Shown piece by piece: positions 62,546 to 64,000 of a stretch of 64,000 nt of DNA. The notes below the pieces were generated by a model, which had not been told where the DNA came from, ran no database searches, and saw nothing but the letters and a program-made list of their open reading frames with translations. Numbering within the stretch: position 1 is the first letter of the stretch; every line of letters starts with the position of its first letter. This DNA comes from Henricia sp. BOLD:AAB3569 (taxonomy: Eukaryota; Echinodermata; Asteroidea; Spinulosida; Echinasteridae). Location: assembly GCA_037783545.1 (NCBI GenBank), contig JBBELK010000380.1:558001-622000 (forward strand). Reading direction: 5' to 3'. The translations under genes and the position numbers were made by a program.

Positions 62546-63930
62546 AAAACCGCCACCTGGTCTGACACAAAAAAGATTAATGTAATGCATTTGCTGTGAG
62601 TCCCTTGTTCGCAACAAGCTGGCAAAAACATCTGACTGGCAACCCTACCCACACCCCCTCCCCCGGTGGCAAAACCCCTCCCTGGACACATTCCTGGATT
62701 AATTCGCCCCTAATTCTGCTAGACATGTACCGAGCGGATTAAAAAGGTATAGTCCAAAATGATAATTGGACCAACAAGATAGACAAGATGTCTCGTTTGA
62801 CTAAATTTTGGGCTCCTTCGAGTGGTTTATGTGCAAACATCGTATGTGAATTAATATTTTACAATAAAATTTATGATCAATTAGGGTTTGTTTTTCCTAA
62901 CCGACGTAATTTGATTACCCCGAGACACGTGAGAAAAACTTGATATAGTGAGCTCTGGTGGGACGCATCGGGGAGAATGATTATCAGTTATAGGGTTTTG
63001 ATCATTTCTTCATCAGTTCCGTGCAAGGAGCGAAAATAACAAATTATAATGTTCCAGTCAGGTGAGCACAAGACGCCTGTACTAAAGACGTCTTTTAGAC
63101 GTAAATTATTGACGTCTTTTAGACGTAAATTATTGACGTCTTATAAATGTCTTATTTGTGTCGTATATGCAAAGCTAAAAGGCGTCTATTTTGACGACTG
63201 CAAAAATGTGCCTTGCCATCTACGTGATGCAATGTTCCGTATTGTTCTCTCGGTTTTTTATTTTAATTATTTTCACGGTGTGCCTCTTCCCTCCTCCCCA
63301 CTACATGTAGTCACCATATTCCATTATTCATGACACTGCCGATTCCTGTCAACTATAATTATAAATCCACGCTCACTTCTCACTAACAGTACGAGTGACT
63401 TCTATTTATGTTCCACAAAAACATATAGGCATATACCCTGCAGCCCATGGTCTCGCAACATTGAGTTGGTTTGTTCCCGACAGTTGCCAATTTGCCTCTT
63501 TTCAAGCAACAACCATGGATATTCTAAAATCGAAACAACTGCAAAAACTGAAGCAAATTACCCTTTTTACCCGGGAAATCTGTTCAGTTTTTGTTTACAA
63601 GTTCGGCCAAAAACTCTGATGTGAGGCCCGAATTCGAACCATGATTGGACCAACAGCGGTTTATATTTTGTACCGTTATCTATTGTTTAGTAAAAGCAAC
63701 CCAGTATTTTTGAGAATAAATGTAAAAATTATAGGATGATAATTCAGCCAGCTAGAAGAGGACGTCGTTTTTTTGGTCACGACTGTTGTGGGGCACACGA
63801 CTATAACGACCATAAAACGACGTCATTGTTTCAAAAAATTTTTTGCGGGTGAGGATGATTCTTCAGAAGGATAAAAAGACGTCTTTAAGACGTTGTTTTT
63901 GTCTTGGTCACGACCGCTGTGGGACACACG
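62546..63930. other. Right flank, no gene recognised
   Basis: Contains a short tandem repeat (24 bp, 'gacgtcttttagacgtaaat' twice at 63087-63136) and scattered GACGTC words to 63900. 'ggtcacgactgttgtgggg cacacgact' near 63775 recurs as 'ggtcacgaccgctgtgggacacacgact' near 63905. No coding recognised. Confidence 0.6.
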
Positions 63931-63940
63931 ACTAGATAAC

Positions 63941-63953
63941 GGGGAGGGGGGGT

Positions 63954-63983
<30 letters not shown>
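63941..63983 (+). repeat. G-run at the window edge
   Basis: About 40 bases of near-pure G interrupted by single T. Confidence 0.9.
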
Positions 63984-63984
<1 letters not shown>

Positions 63985-64000
63985 GGTGTGCGTGTGACCG

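Overview
The window is eukaryotic: there are no operons, the genes are split by GT-AG introns, and tRNA-headed SINEs, LINE relics, MITEs and a large satellite are present. The repeat style (frequent TACATGTA and AGGCCTA words, a tRNA-Leu-headed SINE with a TTGAGCAAGGCAC core, LINEs with an SGNH-type ORF1) suggests a marine invertebrate, probably a deuterostome such as an echinoderm or hemichordate. That placement is inference, not proof.

One real protein-coding gene runs right to left across about 40 kb (62026 down to 21403). It is a type II membrane metallopeptidase of the M28B glutamate carboxypeptidase / NAALADase family (FOLH1, NAALAD2, NAALADL1 relatives). Sixteen exons with consistent splice sites and phases give 683 codons. 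The five zinc ligands and the catalytic Glu are all present, but the arginine patch that binds acidic P1 side chains in human GCPII is missing, which points to an NAALADL1-like aminopeptidase rather than a NAAG/folate hydrolase. The last ~60 residues are not found and must lie left of the window.

Layout. 1-21115: a satellite array of ~0.9-1.0 kb units in three main types (A, B, C) plus diverged units. It has several orientation switches, two large palindromes, a CTCF-like motif in every unit, and many TGACGTCA and TCAAGGTCA words. It appears to occupy the last intron seen. 21403-44000: exons 16 to 2, with introns holding MITEs, SINEs, a Pao fragment and a Tc1 relic. 44000-61793: the ~17.8 kb first intron, holding LINE fragments, a 3.66 kb insertion nested in a Harbinger-like MITE, a 660-bp tandem duplication, a fold-back element, more SINEs and a TTAA-type MITE. 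61794-62026: exon 1 with the start codon and membrane anchor. 62027-64000: upstream flank with a SINE and a G-run at the edge.

The most unusual object is the satellite: regularly spaced, oriented CTCF-like sites with orientation reversals at palindrome centres and hairpin modules, inside a gene. Next is the well-resolved nested insertion at 51135-55666.
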